Shown piece by piece: positions 52,201 through 60,837 of a DNA stretch of 64,000 nt. The translations under genes were made by a program, and so were the position numbers. The DNA lies in NCBI RefSeq assembly GCF_029960645.1, contig NZ_JASBQY010000015.1, positions 1-64,000 on the forward strand, written 5' to 3'. The notes under the pieces are model-generated. The model was given only the letters and a program-made list of their open reading frames with translations, was not told the origin of the DNA and made no database searches. Position 1 is the first letter of the stretch, and each line of letters begins with the position of its first letter. This stretch comes from Arthrobacter sp. AL12. Its GTDB lineage: Bacteria; Actinomycetota; Actinomycetes; Actinomycetales; Micrococcaceae.

Positions 52201-52911
52201 TCCGGCCTGGTTCCGGTCGCCGGCCGGCGCGGAGGCAGGCCCGGGATCGAGCTGAAGGACCTCGCGGCCGCCTGGCCCGGCGGGGTGCCGGTCTTCACCG
52301 GCCTCACCGCCACGGCGGAACCCGGGCGCTGGCTCGCCGTCACCGGGACCTCGGGCTCCGGTAAGTCCACCCTGCTCGCCGTCGTCCTGGGCTTCCTCCC
52401 GGCAGCCAGCGGCCAGATCCTGCTGGGCGGGCGTGCCGCCTGGTGCCCGCAGGAGGCGCACCTCTTCGACTCGACCATCCGCGGCAACCTGCTCCTGGGG
52501 CTCCCGGAGAGCCAGCGCGGGGGAGAACCGGAACCCTGGCTGCAGGACGCCCTGGCCACGGTGGGCCTCGGACCGCTGATCGGGCGGCTGGAGCACGGCC
52601 TGGACACCCGGATCGGACCCGGCGGCGCCTTCCTCAGCGGAGGCGAACGCCAGCGCCTCGCCGTCGCCCGCACCCTCCTGACCGGTGCGGACGTGATCCT
52701 GCTCGATGAACCCACAGCCCATCTGGATGCGGAGTCCGGCCGGGCCATGCTCGCCGAGCTCCGGCACGGCCTACGGGACCGCACCGTGGTCCTGGTGACC
52801 CACAATCCCGACGACATCGCCGCGGACGACAGCCGGCTGGACCTGGACCGGGCCGCCGCCGCGCAGGCTGCGCTCACCCCGGAGCCAACGCCGTTGCTGG
52901 CGCGGGGGTAG
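49255..52911 (+). CDS. cydDC: Fused CydD-CydC heterodimer-type ABC exporter
   Basis: CydDC exports thiols (cysteine, glutathione-type) or moves haem-related cargo needed to assemble cytochrome bd. The 1218 residues hold two complete ABC exporter halves in one chain. CydD part: transmembrane domain 10-300, Walker A GPSGAGKST near 396, LSPGELRR signature and LLLDEPTAHLD. CydC part: transmembrane domain about 660-960, GTSGSGKST near 1030, LSGGERQRL and LLDEPTAHLD. In E. coli they are two genes; fusion is common in actinobacteria. The linker has a sixfold VAP repeat. Start ATG is six bases after cydB, in one operon. Confidence 0.95.
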   Translation: MRPQFPPGPANRAALYLLGLLAALKALSLVLIAQAVASMLAGLMAGDPAWGGQLYWGVAGVVLRSLMVWAQAVASRRAALGVKEQLRSQLLGRALRNGTRSAGPSDGGLAILATRGLDALDGYYTQFLPALVNCAAIPLLLGARILYADWISAAVIVLTVPLVPVFMVLIGRYTDDRVREAQSALSRLSGHMLELAKGLPVLVGLGRATAQRKALEGLSEEYRHRTMGTLRTAFLSALALELIATISVAVVAVFIGVRLVHGDMALEAGLLALILAPDCYLPLRELGTAHHASDDGRAALAETTAVLEAPEPAPLRPAADATGDAASAAAATGTAALTGTAALIGTASASAGADAGTVRPPALSVAGLAVRYGGRQDAAVGPLTFTAAPGRITALDGPSGAGKSTVLGVLAGTIGTVGGPDRETTVTGRLEGFTMADLAWVPQHPVMVAPTVLDEIRLYLGSAAGPAADGAGGDPDHAAALRCLAACAAEHLAAKHPAELSPGELRRVALARGLARIEAGARVLLLDEPTAHLDRESATAVSRAIASLRGRVTVLLVAHDRSTRELADDFVAVAPVAPVAPVAPVAPVAPGSVVAAPVPGPVPATRAAASAGQPGLEQPGPGRPADNTDPRGTQGAFEPAGIIDPRAMQAGTAGRTAPGSTATRLRRLLAPVGVKFAAAGAVGTLAALFAAALAGLSGWLIIRASEQPPILYLLTAIVGVRFFGIGRAALRYLERLLLHDAVFAALTRLRGRLWESLSRRALSLRRLLQGGNVLGTVVDDVDTVRELLPRVVLPPLTAVAVAAAAVTGTTLLLPAALPAVIAAAVLSLVAAPALALAADRMSAGTEQRLRSGVLRQVAAALDARAELHANGVSAPVLAAITRADRSATQASQRSAWAEGLGQGLTVLACGTAALASAVLAAPLALSGAVEAATVAVVVLLQLALVEPYAAITTAVRQYPALRAVLGRIGEAGVLDDGDTDTSSGLVPVAGRRGGRPGIELKDLAAAWPGGVPVFTGLTATAEPGRWLAVTGTSGSGKSTLLAVVLGFLPAASGQILLGGRAAWCPQEAHLFDSTIRGNLLLGLPESQRGGEPEPWLQDALATVGLGPLIGRLEHGLDTRIGPGGAFLSGGERQRLAVARTLLTGADVILLDEPTAHLDAESGRAMLAELRHGLRDRTVVLVTHNPDDIAADDSRLDLDRAAAAQAALTPEPTPLLARG
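50240..50298 (+). repeat. 18-bp direct repeat inside cydDC
   Basis: GGGACGGCCGCCTTAA recurs in neighbouring units and encodes a GTAAL/GTAS repeat in the CydD linker before its ATPase domain. It is in frame and does not break the gene. Confidence 0.7.
50971..51024 (+). repeat. Six 9-bp repeats in cydDC (VAP linker)
   Basis: GTTGCCCCC is repeated exactly six times and encodes (VAP)6, residues 573-590, in the linker between the CydD and CydC halves. Changes in copy number stay in frame, so length variation of the linker is possible. Confidence 0.9.
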
Positions 52912-52920
52912 GGCGGACGT

Positions 52921-52926
52921 TAGCCT
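52921..52926 (+). promoter_or_regulatory. -10 element of leaderless GNAT gene at 52933
   Basis: TAGCCT, six bases, then ATG. It lies ten bases after the cydDC stop and suggests separate expression. Confidence 0.5.
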
Positions 52927-52932
52927 GTTGCC

Positions 52933-53925
52933 ATGAACGCACACGCCGACCCCCTTGCCAGCCTGGACCCCCGCCTCGAGTGGCGGGCCGCCGGCACCGC
53001 GGACCTGGACGACTGGGCGGCACTGATCGCGCGGACCGCCGCCGTCGAACGGCCCGTCTGGTTCGAGCGTCGCGCCGACCTGGAACAGGTCCTGGAATCA
53101 CGGACGAACCCGGCCGCCGCGAACACGGTGCTCGGCTTCGACGCGCGGGGCGCGGTCCGGGCCTATGGCCGGATCACCAAGAACCCGGACGGCGAGAAGG
53201 CGATCGGGTACGGCTGCGTCGACCCCGCCTGGCAGGGACACGGGATCGGCACCGGGTTGCTGGGCTGGATGGAGGTGAGGACCCGTCAGCGTTTTGCCGA
53301 GGACACCGTGGACGGTTCCATGCCCAGGCTCCGGCTCCATATGGAGCAGCAGCACACCCACCAGGCCGCCCTGTTCGGGGACGCGGGCTACCGGATCGTC
53401 CGCTACTACAACGAAATGCACCGGCCCCTGGCGGACGGTCTTCCCGAGGCGGTGCTGGGCGAAGGGCTGGAACTCGTGGGCTTCGGGCCGGAACTGCACG
53501 AGCCGGTGCGGCTCGCGCACAACGACGCGTTCCGGGACCACTGGGGCAGCGAGCCGAGGGACGAGGAAGGCTGGGGCTTCGTGGTAAACGATCCGCTGGC
53601 CCGGCCTGACTTGAGCGCCGTCGTCCTGGAGCGATCCACCGGGAAGGTGGCGGGCTACCAGCTCGCCAGCCATGACGCCGTCAGTGCCGTGTCGCGCGGC
53701 TACAAGGAGGGCTACACGGACCTGCTGGGTGTGCGGCGCGAGTTCCGCGGCCGCGGGGTGGCGCAGGCGCTCCTGGCCGATGCGATGCGGCGCTTCGCCG
53801 CAGCCGGGATGGATAAGGCCTCGCTCGACGTCGATTCGGAAAACCCCACCGGCGCCCTGGCCCTCTACGCCAGGATGGGCTACGTCGCCGTCAACACCAG
53901 TATGGCCTGGGACAAGGACCTGTAG
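52933..53925 (+). CDS. Two-domain GNAT family N-acetyltransferase
   Basis: The 330-residue protein contains two GNAT domains in tandem. The N-terminal one has YGCVDPAWQGHGIGTGLLGWME and a following YRIVRYYNEMHR; the C-terminal one has LLGVRREFRGRGVAQALLADAMRRF and DSENPTGALALYARMGYV. Tandem GNATs of this type include MshD, the mycothiol synthase; this protein is shorter on motifs for MshD and is better called an uncharacterised GNAT. A 19-bp duplication covers its stop. Not obviously part of the cyd operon. Confidence 0.85.
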   Translation: MNAHADPLASLDPRLEWRAAGTADLDDWAALIARTAAVERPVWFERRADLEQVLESRTNPAAANTVLGFDARGAVRAYGRITKNPDGEKAIGYGCVDPAWQGHGIGTGLLGWMEVRTRQRFAEDTVDGSMPRLRLHMEQQHTHQAALFGDAGYRIVRYYNEMHRPLADGLPEAVLGEGLELVGFGPELHEPVRLAHNDAFRDHWGSEPRDEEGWGFVVNDPLARPDLSAVVLERSTGKVAGYQLASHDAVSAVSRGYKEGYTDLLGVRREFRGRGVAQALLADAMRRFAAAGMDKASLDVDSENPTGALALYARMGYVAVNTSMAWDKDL

Positions 53926-53957
53926 CTACCTGCCCACACTGTAGCTACCTGTCCCAC
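53920..53957. repeat. 19-bp tandem duplication over the GNAT stop codon
   Basis: CTGTAGCTACCTG occurs at 53920-53932 and 53939-53951, in two 19-base units. The first copy contains the TAG stop of the acetyltransferase gene. Confidence 0.8.
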
Positions 53958-53971
53958 TGGCCACCCGCACG

Positions 53972-54490
53972 CTATCCGTCCACGTCGTGGAGGTGATGGA
54001 CGACGTCGTGCAGGAAGTACTGCGAGAACGTCAGCACGGTGAACTCCGAGCCGTTGCTGCGGGTGCCCGTACGGCCCCACTGGTCCTCCGGGACCCGTGC
54101 GAAGGAAGCGGCGATCTGCTCGCCCTCCGCGGTGAGTTCCGCGCTGACCTCGGCCGGGTCGGCGTTCGCGTAGTCGTTCTCAACCGCGGTCACGTCCTGG
54201 TCCCAGTCATCGAAGCGGGCGCCCTCCTCACGGAGCATCAGGTCCAGCCGGTAGTCGAACAGGGTGAAAACGTCCCGGACGTGGCAGGCGTACTCCAGCA
54301 CGGACCACGTGTCACTATTCGGGCGTTCCGTCACGTCCGGACGCCGCAGCGCGGCGCGCCAGCGTGGCAGCATGCTGGCCAGTTGCCCGGGCGCGGTGGC
54401 CGGGGTGCACGCCAAGACGTCGAAGCCGCACTCCGGACAGGGCCGCTGCAGCACCCAGGTCCAGTCCTTGTTGTCCGCGATGATAGGCAT
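53972..54490 (-). CDS. DinB family protein
   Basis: The 172-residue protein has a short N-terminal part with a CPECGFD metal-type pair, then a DinB four-helix bundle with metal ligands in VLEYACHVRDV and FLHDVVHHLHDV. DinB/YfiT proteins include bacillithiol or mycothiol S-transferases and many of unknown substrate. Mycothiol-dependent use is plausible in an actinobacterium but is inference. A TAGACT -10 element lies six bases before the ATG. Confidence 0.87.
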   Translation of the reverse strand: MPIIADNKDWTWVLQRPCPECGFDVLACTPATAPGQLASMLPRWRAALRRPDVTERPNSDTWSVLEYACHVRDVFTLFDYRLDLMLREEGARFDDWDQDVTAVENDYANADPAEVSAELTAEGEQIAASFARVPEDQWGRTGTRSNGSEFTVLTFSQYFLHDVVHHLHDVDG

Positions 54491-54496
54491 GTGAGC

Positions 54497-54502
54497 AGTC
54501 TA
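54497..54502 (-). promoter_or_regulatory. -10 element of leaderless DinB gene
   Basis: On the minus strand TAGACT, six bases, then ATG at 54490. Confidence 0.55.
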
Positions 54503-54655
54503 AACGCATTTTCCCGGCCGTGGTCGATGGCCGGATACGCTTGACGACCAGGCGCGTGCCGGCGGCAAATGGCCAATTTGCGAGTGTCCTGCCGGGGAGC
54601 GGACCCGGGCGCCGCCGGTAGACCCGGCGCCGGACCGCCGCAAACCCCAGCCGGC

Positions 54656-57178
54656 CTAGGCTTCCGGTTCGGGGGCCGGCTGCCAGGACATGCTCGGACC
54701 AATCGCGTCGATGGCCTGGGAGAGCGGGATGCCGGACCCGTCCCGGCGGCCGTGTTCCCCGGGCAGGGATCGGGCCACCCCGGCCTGGGAGGACGCCTTC
54801 GCGGGGCCGTGGCCGGCCCACGCGAGCAGCAGGCTGTCCTCGCCCTTGAGGAACCGGTGCGCCCGGACCCCGGCGGTCGCGCGTCCCTTGGCGGGGTATT
54901 CGCTGAGGGCGGTGACCTTGGCGGCTCCGGGAGCGGTGCCCGGGAGAGCCCCTTCGGTGCCGGCGATGGTCACCACGACGGCGTCGGAGTCGGCCGGGCT
55001 GGCGGCGCCGAAGAACATCACCTGGTCCCCGGCCGCCAGTTTGATGCCGGCCATTCCGCCCGCAGTCCGGCCCTGCGGACGGACCGCGGAGGACGGGAAG
55101 CGCAGCAGCTGCGACTGCCGCGTCACAAAGACGAGGTCGACGTCGTCCGAACCCGCGGGGGCGACACCGACCACGGTGTCCTTGTCCTTGAGCGCGATGA
55201 CTTCCCAGTCCTCGCGGTTCAGCGGGTAGTCGGGCTGGACCCGCTTGACCACGCCCTGGGCCGTGCCGACCGCCAGCACCTCATCCAGCGGCGCGAACGC
55301 CACCAGCGATTCGCCCTTGAGCAGGGTGATGAAGTCCTTGGCCGGCACACCGCCGGCCATGTTCGGGGTGCCCTGGGTCGGCGGCAGCACGGGCATGTCC
55401 ATCACCTGGAGCCGGAGCATGCGCCCCTGCGAGGTGACAGCGGCAATCTCGCCCCGGGCTGACGTCTTCACCACGGAGGTGAACACATCGTGCCGGGTCC
55501 GCGGGCCGGACTCGGCGAGGCCGTCCTGGTTGGCGGTGCGCGCGATCTGGCCGGAGGCGGTCAGGATCGCCCAGCAGGGATCGTCAGCGATCTCCAGGGC
55601 CAGGGGATTGGCCTTGCCCTTCGCCCCGGGCGCGGCGGCCAGGGCGGCGGCGACGGTGGGGGAGACGGCCTCGGATTCGAGCAGCACGGTCCGGCGCGGC
55701 GTGCCGTATTTCTCGGCGATCTCGGCCAGCTCGGAAGACACCAGGGCGCGGAGCCGGTCGCTGGAGCCGAGGATGGCTTCGAGCTCGGCGATCTCCCTTC
55801 GGAGTTCCTCCTGCTCCTTCTCGAGTTCGATCCGCGAGTACTTGGTCAGCTGCCGGAGCCGGAGCTCCAGGATGTAGTTGGCCTGGATCTCGGAGAGGTC
55901 GTAGATGGACATCAGCCGGGTCCTGGCCGCGGCCGGCTCGTCCGAGGAACGGATGATCTGGATGACCTCGTCGATGTCCACGATCGCGATGAGCAGGCCC
56001 TCGACCAGGTGCAGACGGTCCTTCTTTTTGCCGAGGCGGAAGGCGGTGCGCCGGCGCACCACGGTGATGCGGTGCTCCACGTAGACGGTCAGCAGCTGCA
56101 GCAGCCCGAGGGTCTGCGGCTGCCCGTCGACGAGGGTGACGTTGTTGATGCCGAAGGAATCCTCCATCGGCGAGTAGCGGTACAGCTGCTGCAGCACGGC
56201 GTTGGGGTTGAAGCCGTTCTTCAGCTCGATTACCAGGCGCAGGCCGTGCTTGCGGTCCGTGAGGTCCACGATGTCGCTGATGCCGGCGAGCTTCTTGCCG
56301 TTGACCGCGTCCTTGATCTTCTCGATCACCTTTTCCGGCCCCACCATGTACGGCAGTTCCGTGACCACCAGCCCGGTGCGGCGGGCCGAGAGCTGTTCGA
56401 CCTCCACCTTGGCCCGGGTCTTGAAGGAGCCTCGGCCGGTGGCGTAGGCGTCGCGGATGCCGTCCAGGCCCACGATCCGGCCGCCGGTGGGCAGGTCCGG
56501 GCCGGGGACGAACCGCATGATGTCCTCGAGCGTGGCGTCCGGGTGCTCGATCAGGTGCCGGGCCGCGGCGATCACTTCCACCAGGTTGTGCGGGGCCATG
56601 TTCGTGGCCATGCCGACGGCGATGCCGGTGGCGCCGTTGACCAGCAGATTCGGGAAAGCCGCCGGCAGGACGTCCGGCTGGGTCAGCTGGTTGTCGTAGT
56701 TGGGCACGAAGTCGACGACGTCCTCGTCGAGGTGGTCCGTCAGGGTCAGGGCCGCCGCCGCGAGCCGGGCCTCGGTGTACCGCGGGGCCGCCGGGCCGTC
56801 ATCGAGCGAGCCGAAGTTGCCGTGCCCGTCGATGAGCGGCAGCCGCAGCGAGAAGTCCTGCGCCATGCGGACCATGGCGTCGTAGATCGCGGTGTCACCG
56901 TGCGGGTGCAGCTTGCCCATGACCTCGCCCACCACACGGGCGCTCTTGACGTGGCCGCGGTCCGGGCGGAGGCCCATCTCGCTCATCATGTACAGGATGC
57001 GCCGCTGCACCGGCTTCAGGCCGTCCCGCGCATCCGGAAGCGCCCGCGAGTAGATCACCGAATAGGCGTACTCGAGGAATGAACCTTCCATCTCGGAGGT
57101 GACGTCGATATCGACGATGTTCTCTACGAAATCGTTGCTGGCTTCCCCTGCCGGGGACGGGGTTTGGCGGCGTGCCAT
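54656..57178 (-). CDS. parC: DNA topoisomerase IV subunit A
   Basis: The 840-residue DNA-cleaving subunit has the opening [27 protein letters not shown], the winged-helix region with [22 protein letters not shown], and the catalytic Tyr Y134 in APRYTEARL. The C-terminal beta-pinwheel has repeated [24 protein letters not shown]-type blades but no QRRGGKG GyrA box, which favours ParC over GyrA. The quinolone-resistance region contains GDTAIYDA, in which the first Ser/Thr-type position is Thr. An AGAAGGA is 13 bases from the ATG. Partner parE is at 37.8 kb. Confidence 0.93.
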   Translation of the reverse strand: MARRQTPSPAGEASNDFVENIVDIDVTSEMEGSFLEYAYSVIYSRALPDARDGLKPVQRRILYMMSEMGLRPDRGHVKSARVVGEVMGKLHPHGDTAIYDAMVRMAQDFSLRLPLIDGHGNFGSLDDGPAAPRYTEARLAAAALTLTDHLDEDVVDFVPNYDNQLTQPDVLPAAFPNLLVNGATGIAVGMATNMAPHNLVEVIAAARHLIEHPDATLEDIMRFVPGPDLPTGGRIVGLDGIRDAYATGRGSFKTRAKVEVEQLSARRTGLVVTELPYMVGPEKVIEKIKDAVNGKKLAGISDIVDLTDRKHGLRLVIELKNGFNPNAVLQQLYRYSPMEDSFGINNVTLVDGQPQTLGLLQLLTVYVEHRITVVRRRTAFRLGKKKDRLHLVEGLLIAIVDIDEVIQIIRSSDEPAAARTRLMSIYDLSEIQANYILELRLRQLTKYSRIELEKEQEELRREIAELEAILGSSDRLRALVSSELAEIAEKYGTPRRTVLLESEAVSPTVAAALAAAPGAKGKANPLALEIADDPCWAILTASGQIARTANQDGLAESGPRTRHDVFTSVVKTSARGEIAAVTSQGRMLRLQVMDMPVLPPTQGTPNMAGGVPAKDFITLLKGESLVAFAPLDEVLAVGTAQGVVKRVQPDYPLNREDWEVIALKDKDTVVGVAPAGSDDVDLVFVTRQSQLLRFPSSAVRPQGRTAGGMAGIKLAAGDQVMFFGAASPADSDAVVVTIAGTEGALPGTAPGAAKVTALSEYPAKGRATAGVRAHRFLKGEDSLLLAWAGHGPAKASSQAGVARSLPGEHGRRDGSGIPLSQAIDAIGPSMSWQPAPEPEA

Positions 57179-57233
57179 GAGGCTGGTGGGTCCTTCTGAG
57201 CGGTGCTGGACGTGTGCGGCGGAAGTTTATGAC

Positions 57234-57239
57234 TAGGCT
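57234..57239 (+). promoter_or_regulatory. -10 element of leaderless GNAT-ACS gene at 57246
   Basis: TAGGCT, six bases, then ATG, back to back with parC. Confidence 0.55.
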
Positions 57240-57245
57240 AAGCCT

Positions 57246-59930
57246 ATGGTGGATCAGCCCGTGGACGGCGTATATCCGGAATATTGGGAAGCCGATGTTG
57301 TGCTGCGCGACGGCGGGACGGCCCATCTGCGCCCGATCCACCCGTCCGACGCGGACGCGGTGCAGGCCTTCCATGTGGGGCAGTCGCAGAAGTCCATCTA
57401 CATGCGGTTCTTCGCGTTCAAGTCCAAGCTCTCCGCCAAGGAGCTCAAACGGTTCACCGAGGTGGACTACAAGGACCGCGTGGCCCTCGTGATCACCATC
57501 GGCGGGGAAATCATGGGCATCGGCCGCTACGACCGGCTCGATGACCCCGAGGAAGCCGAAGTAGCGTTCAACATCTCCGACGCGCACCAGGGCCGCGGCA
57601 TCGGGTCCATCCTGCTCGAACACCTCGCCGCCGCCGCCCGCGAAAACGGGATCCGGAAATTCAGCGCCGAGGTGCTCCCGGAAAACCGCAAGATGCTCAT
57701 GGTGTTCTCCGACGCCGGCTACGACGTCAAACGCCACTTCGACGACGGTGTGGTCAGCCTCGAATTCAACATCGACCCCACGGACAAGTCCCGCGCCGTG
57801 ATGGAATCCCGGGAACACCGCGCCGAGGCCCGCAGCATCCAGGAACTGCTCGCCCCGTCCTCCGTCGCCGTCATCGGGGCCAGCCGCAAATGGGGCACCG
57901 TGGGCTACCAGCTGCTGGAGCACATCATCGAAGGCGGCTTCACCGGCCCCGTCTACGCGATCAACCCGGAGGCCTTCGAGCTCGCCGGCATGCTCTCCTT
58001 CGCCCGGCTCTCCGAGGTGCCCGGGCCGGTCAAACTCGCCATCATCGCCGTCCCGTACGCCGAGGTCCCCAAGGTCGTGGAAGAGTGCGGCGCCGCCGGG
58101 GTCAAGGGCATTGTCGTGGCCACCGCCGGGTACGCGGACGACGGCGAACGCGGCCTCGCCCGGCAGCGCGAACTCGTCCGGCAGGCCCGCGCCAACGGCA
58201 TGCGCGTGATCGGCCCGGCCTCGCTCGGCATCATGAATACCAACCCCGACGTGTCCCTCAACGCCTCGATGGCGCCCTCGCTGGGCCTCCGCGGCGGCCT
58301 GGGCCTGTTCAGCCAGTCGGCAGCGATCGGCGTCTCGCTCTATGCGGCCTCCAGCCGGCGCCGCGTCGGGATCTCCACCTTCCTCTCGGCCGGCAACCGT
58401 GCCGACGTCTCCGGCAACGACATGATGCAGTACTGGGAGGACGACGCCGACACGACCGCCGTCGGGCTCTACCTCGAATCGATCGGCAACCCGCGCAAGT
58501 TCTCCCGCCTGGCCCGGCGCCTGGCCCGGACCAAACCGGTCATCGTGGCGAAATCCGACGCAATGGGGCTGCCCCCCGGACACGCCGTCCGCACCACGCA
58601 GGCCCCGCCGGAGGCCCTCGACGCGATGATGCGCCAGGCCGGCGTGATCCGGGTCGAGACCATCGAGCAGCTCATGGACGTCGCCCAGATCGTCTCCAGC
58701 CAGCCCCTGCCGAAGGGTCCGGCGATCGCCGTGTTCAGCAACTCCCGGGCCCTGGGCAAGGTCGTCGCCGACAGCGCGGCCGTGCAGGGGCTCGGTGTGG
58801 TGCGGATTGTCACCGACGTCGACCTGGACGCCGGGATGTCCGTGGCGCTGCCCGCTCTCCGGCACAGCCTGCAGGAAGTCCTCACCGCCGACACCGTCCA
58901 CGCCGTGGTGGTCGCGCTGCTGCCGGCGCACGGGCTCACCGTGGAAAAGATCGCTGGCGTGCTCGCCGAATGTTCGGTCGCGGCCGGCAAACCCGTGGTG
59001 GCGGCGTTCAGCGGTCTGCTGGACCCGTCCATCTACGTCGAGGGGATGGTGGGCGCCGACGCCGGGGAGCCGGTTGTTCCCTGCTACTCCAACCCCGGCG
59101 CGGCCGTGGCCGCGCTCGGAGCCGTGGTCCGCTACGCCCAGTGGCTGGACCGGGACCAGGGCCTCTTTGTGGAACCCGAAGGCTGCGACCCGGAGGGCAC
59201 CCACGACGAGCTGGAGCGCCTGCTGGATACTGTCGGCGGCGAACAGCTGGTCCGGCTGGACGCAGAAACGGCCGCGGGCCTGCTGGCGCGTTACGGTGTC
59301 CGGGTGGTCCCGTCGGTCGGCTTTGACACCGCCGATGAGGCCGTCGCCGCAGCGGACCGGCTGGGCTGGCCGGTGGCGCTGAAGACCACCGACCCCGCCC
59401 TGCGGCACCGGCTGGACCTCGGCGGCGTGCGCCTGGACATCCAGGATGCGGTGTCGCTGCGGCGGAATGTGCTGGAAATGCGTAAGTCGCTGGAGCGCTA
59501 CGGCTCCCCGTCGTTGGAAGTGCAGACCATGGCCCCGGTCGGGCAGGCCTGCACCTTCCGCGCCATCGAGGACCCGCTGCTCGGCCCGGTGGTGTCCTTC
59601 GGCCTGGCCGGTGACGCCGTCAACCTGCTGGACGACTGGGCCCACCGGGTGCCGCCGCTGTCCGGCTCGGATCTGCACGACTTCATCCGGGCACCCCGCG
59701 CCTCGCGGAAGCTTTTCGGCTACCAGGGATTGCCGGCCGTGGACGCCCGGGCACTGGAGGACCTTGCCGCCCGGCTGACCAGGCTCAAGGACAACCATCC
59801 GGAGATCGCCCTCGTTGACTTCAACCCCGTGCTCGCCGGGCCGGAGGGGGCCTCAATCCTCGCGGCCGACGTCCGGATCGCGAACGCCGCCCAGCGCACC
59901 GACAGTGCCCGCCGGGCCATGCGCAGCTGA
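57246..59930 (+). CDS. GNAT acetyltransferase fused to NDP-forming acyl-CoA synthetase-like domains (Pat-like)
   Basis: The 894-residue protein starts with a GNAT domain (about 18-180; FNISDAHQGRGIGSILLEHLA, then FSDAGYDVKRHFDD). Acyl-CoA synthetase-like parts follow: a CoA-binding domain with SSVAVIGASRKWGTVGYQLL (about 200-330), succinyl-CoA-ligase-like domains (about 340-650) and an ATP-grasp end (about 680-890). The SHTG-type catalytic His motif of active synthetases is not clear in the aligned GHAVRTTQAPPEALDAMMRQAG segment, so the synthetase part may be regulatory. Pat-type enzymes acetylate lysines of acyl-CoA synthetases. Here the GNAT is N-terminal. The start has leaderless spacing. 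Confidence 0.88.
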   Translation: MVDQPVDGVYPEYWEADVVLRDGGTAHLRPIHPSDADAVQAFHVGQSQKSIYMRFFAFKSKLSAKELKRFTEVDYKDRVALVITIGGEIMGIGRYDRLDDPEEAEVAFNISDAHQGRGIGSILLEHLAAAARENGIRKFSAEVLPENRKMLMVFSDAGYDVKRHFDDGVVSLEFNIDPTDKSRAVMESREHRAEARSIQELLAPSSVAVIGASRKWGTVGYQLLEHIIEGGFTGPVYAINPEAFELAGMLSFARLSEVPGPVKLAIIAVPYAEVPKVVEECGAAGVKGIVVATAGYADDGERGLARQRELVRQARANGMRVIGPASLGIMNTNPDVSLNASMAPSLGLRGGLGLFSQSAAIGVSLYAASSRRRVGISTFLSAGNRADVSGNDMMQYWEDDADTTAVGLYLESIGNPRKFSRLARRLARTKPVIVAKSDAMGLPPGHAVRTTQAPPEALDAMMRQAGVIRVETIEQLMDVAQIVSSQPLPKGPAIAVFSNSRALGKVVADSAAVQGLGVVRIVTDVDLDAGMSVALPALRHSLQEVLTADTVHAVVVALLPAHGLTVEKIAGVLAECSVAAGKPVVAAFSGLLDPSIYVEGMVGADAGEPVVPCYSNPGAAVAALGAVVRYAQWLDRDQGLFVEPEGCDPEGTHDELERLLDTVGGEQLVRLDAETAAGLLARYGVRVVPSVGFDTADEAVAAADRLGWPVALKTTDPALRHRLDLGGVRLDIQDAVSLRRNVLEMRKSLERYGSPSLEVQTMAPVGQACTFRAIEDPLLGPVVSFGLAGDAVNLLDDWAHRVPPLSGSDLHDFIRAPRASRKLFGYQGLPAVDARALEDLAARLTRLKDNHPEIALVDFNPVLAGPEGASILAADVRIANAAQRTDSARRAMRS

Positions 59931-59949
59931 CGCCCCGGGGGAGCGGCGG

Positions 59950-60045
59950 GAGAAGTTGCGGACCGGCTGCGGGGGCCGGGCTGAGGCCAAGCGCCGGGGA
60001 CCGGCTGCGGCCCGGCTCCGGGGGCCGGCGGGGCGCGTCCCGGCG
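59950..60045. repeat. GC-rich imperfect repeats after GNAT-ACS gene
   Basis: GGACCGGCTGCGG occurs near 59958 and 59999, each followed by GGCCCGG or GGGCCGGG. The segment could fold into terminator-like hairpins, but no single clean stem was found. Confidence 0.4.
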
Positions 60046-60053
60046 GCAATGGT

Positions 60054-60059
60054 TAGCAT
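60054..60059 (+). promoter_or_regulatory. Candidate -10 element of DUF5998 gene
   Basis: TAGCAT, with the inferred transcription start near 60066, gives a short leader before GTG 60075, ATG 60081 or ATG 60090. Confidence 0.35.
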
Positions 60060-60089
60060 GTCCCCGGCCGATCTGTGAAAATGGAGACC

Positions 60090-60836
60090 ATGAGCTTTCA
60101 GTCTCCGACACCCAAGCCCCAGGCGACCGTCTCCGGACGCCCGGGCGGCGCGAACCACCACGGCCTGCATGACCACAGCGCGCAGGGTCAAAGCCTGGAA
60201 GGCGCGCTCCAGCAGGCCGGCTTCTACCCCCTGCTGGTGGCCGACGTCGTCGCCGACGCCCTCGACGGGCGCGACTGCGTGGCCCACCTGGTGCACCTGG
60301 AGACACACTTCGACCGCGCAGAGGTCCGCCGCCACATCACCGTGCTGGTCCTGACCGAGGACATGCTGGTCATCACCCACGTGGACGACCAGCAGCTGGA
60401 CGAGGCGGGGGAACAGACCGTCGCGCAGGTCTCCACGGAATCCGTGCCCGTGGCAGAGATCCGCTCCGTGGTGCTCAGCTACGTATACGCACAGCCCCAG
60501 GACTACAAGTCCTCGGACCCGGTCCGCGAACTGACCCTGTCCATCGCCTGGTCCGGCGGCCAGCGCCTCGACATGGGCCCGGCCAGCTGCGGCGACCCGC
60601 AGTGCGAGGCCGACCATGGCTACAGCGGCACCATCGCGCAGGAGGATATCGTGATCCGGATCAGCTCCGAAGCCGACGGCCTGCAGGCCGTCCAGGACGC
60701 CAAGCTGTTCGCCCGTGCCCTCCGTGCCGTCAACACCGGATCCACCGCGCCCGTGCCGCACACCGGCCCCGGGCTGCCGCCGCGCCCGCGGATGGGCGTT
60801 TTCGGAAGCCGCGCCAGCCGCGGTCACCAGCGCTGA
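60090..60836 (+). CDS. DUF5998 family protein
   Basis: The 248-residue protein has a His/Gly-rich N terminus and a central block SLEGALQQAGFYPLLVADVVADALDG that matches the DUF5998 family of actinobacteria. Beta-strand-rich segments follow (VLVLTEDMLVITHVDD, TLSIAWSGGQRLDMGPASCGDPQCEADHGY) with a CGDPQC pair. Function unknown. The start is uncertain: ATG 60090 has GGAG three bases upstream, and in-frame ATG 60081 or GTG 60075 would add three or five residues. The phosphodiesterase gene starts two bases after its stop (TGAGATG), so the two are translationally coupled. Confidence 0.82.
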   Translation: MSFQSPTPKPQATVSGRPGGANHHGLHDHSAQGQSLEGALQQAGFYPLLVADVVADALDGRDCVAHLVHLETHFDRAEVRRHITVLVLTEDMLVITHVDDQQLDEAGEQTVAQVSTESVPVAEIRSVVLSYVYAQPQDYKSSDPVRELTLSIAWSGGQRLDMGPASCGDPQCEADHGYSGTIAQEDIVIRISSEADGLQAVQDAKLFARALRAVNTGSTAPVPHTGPGLPPRPRMGVFGSRASRGHQR

Positions 60837-60837
60837 G

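Noticed and set aside
52933-53925. mshD (mycothiol synthase)
   Set aside because: Tandem GNAT layout fits, but MshD-specific motifs were not recognised, so only the general name is given.
56895-59798. 967-codon open frame opposite the GNAT-ACS gene
   Set aside because: Antisense shadow; no recognisable domain, and the plus-strand gene is clearly real.
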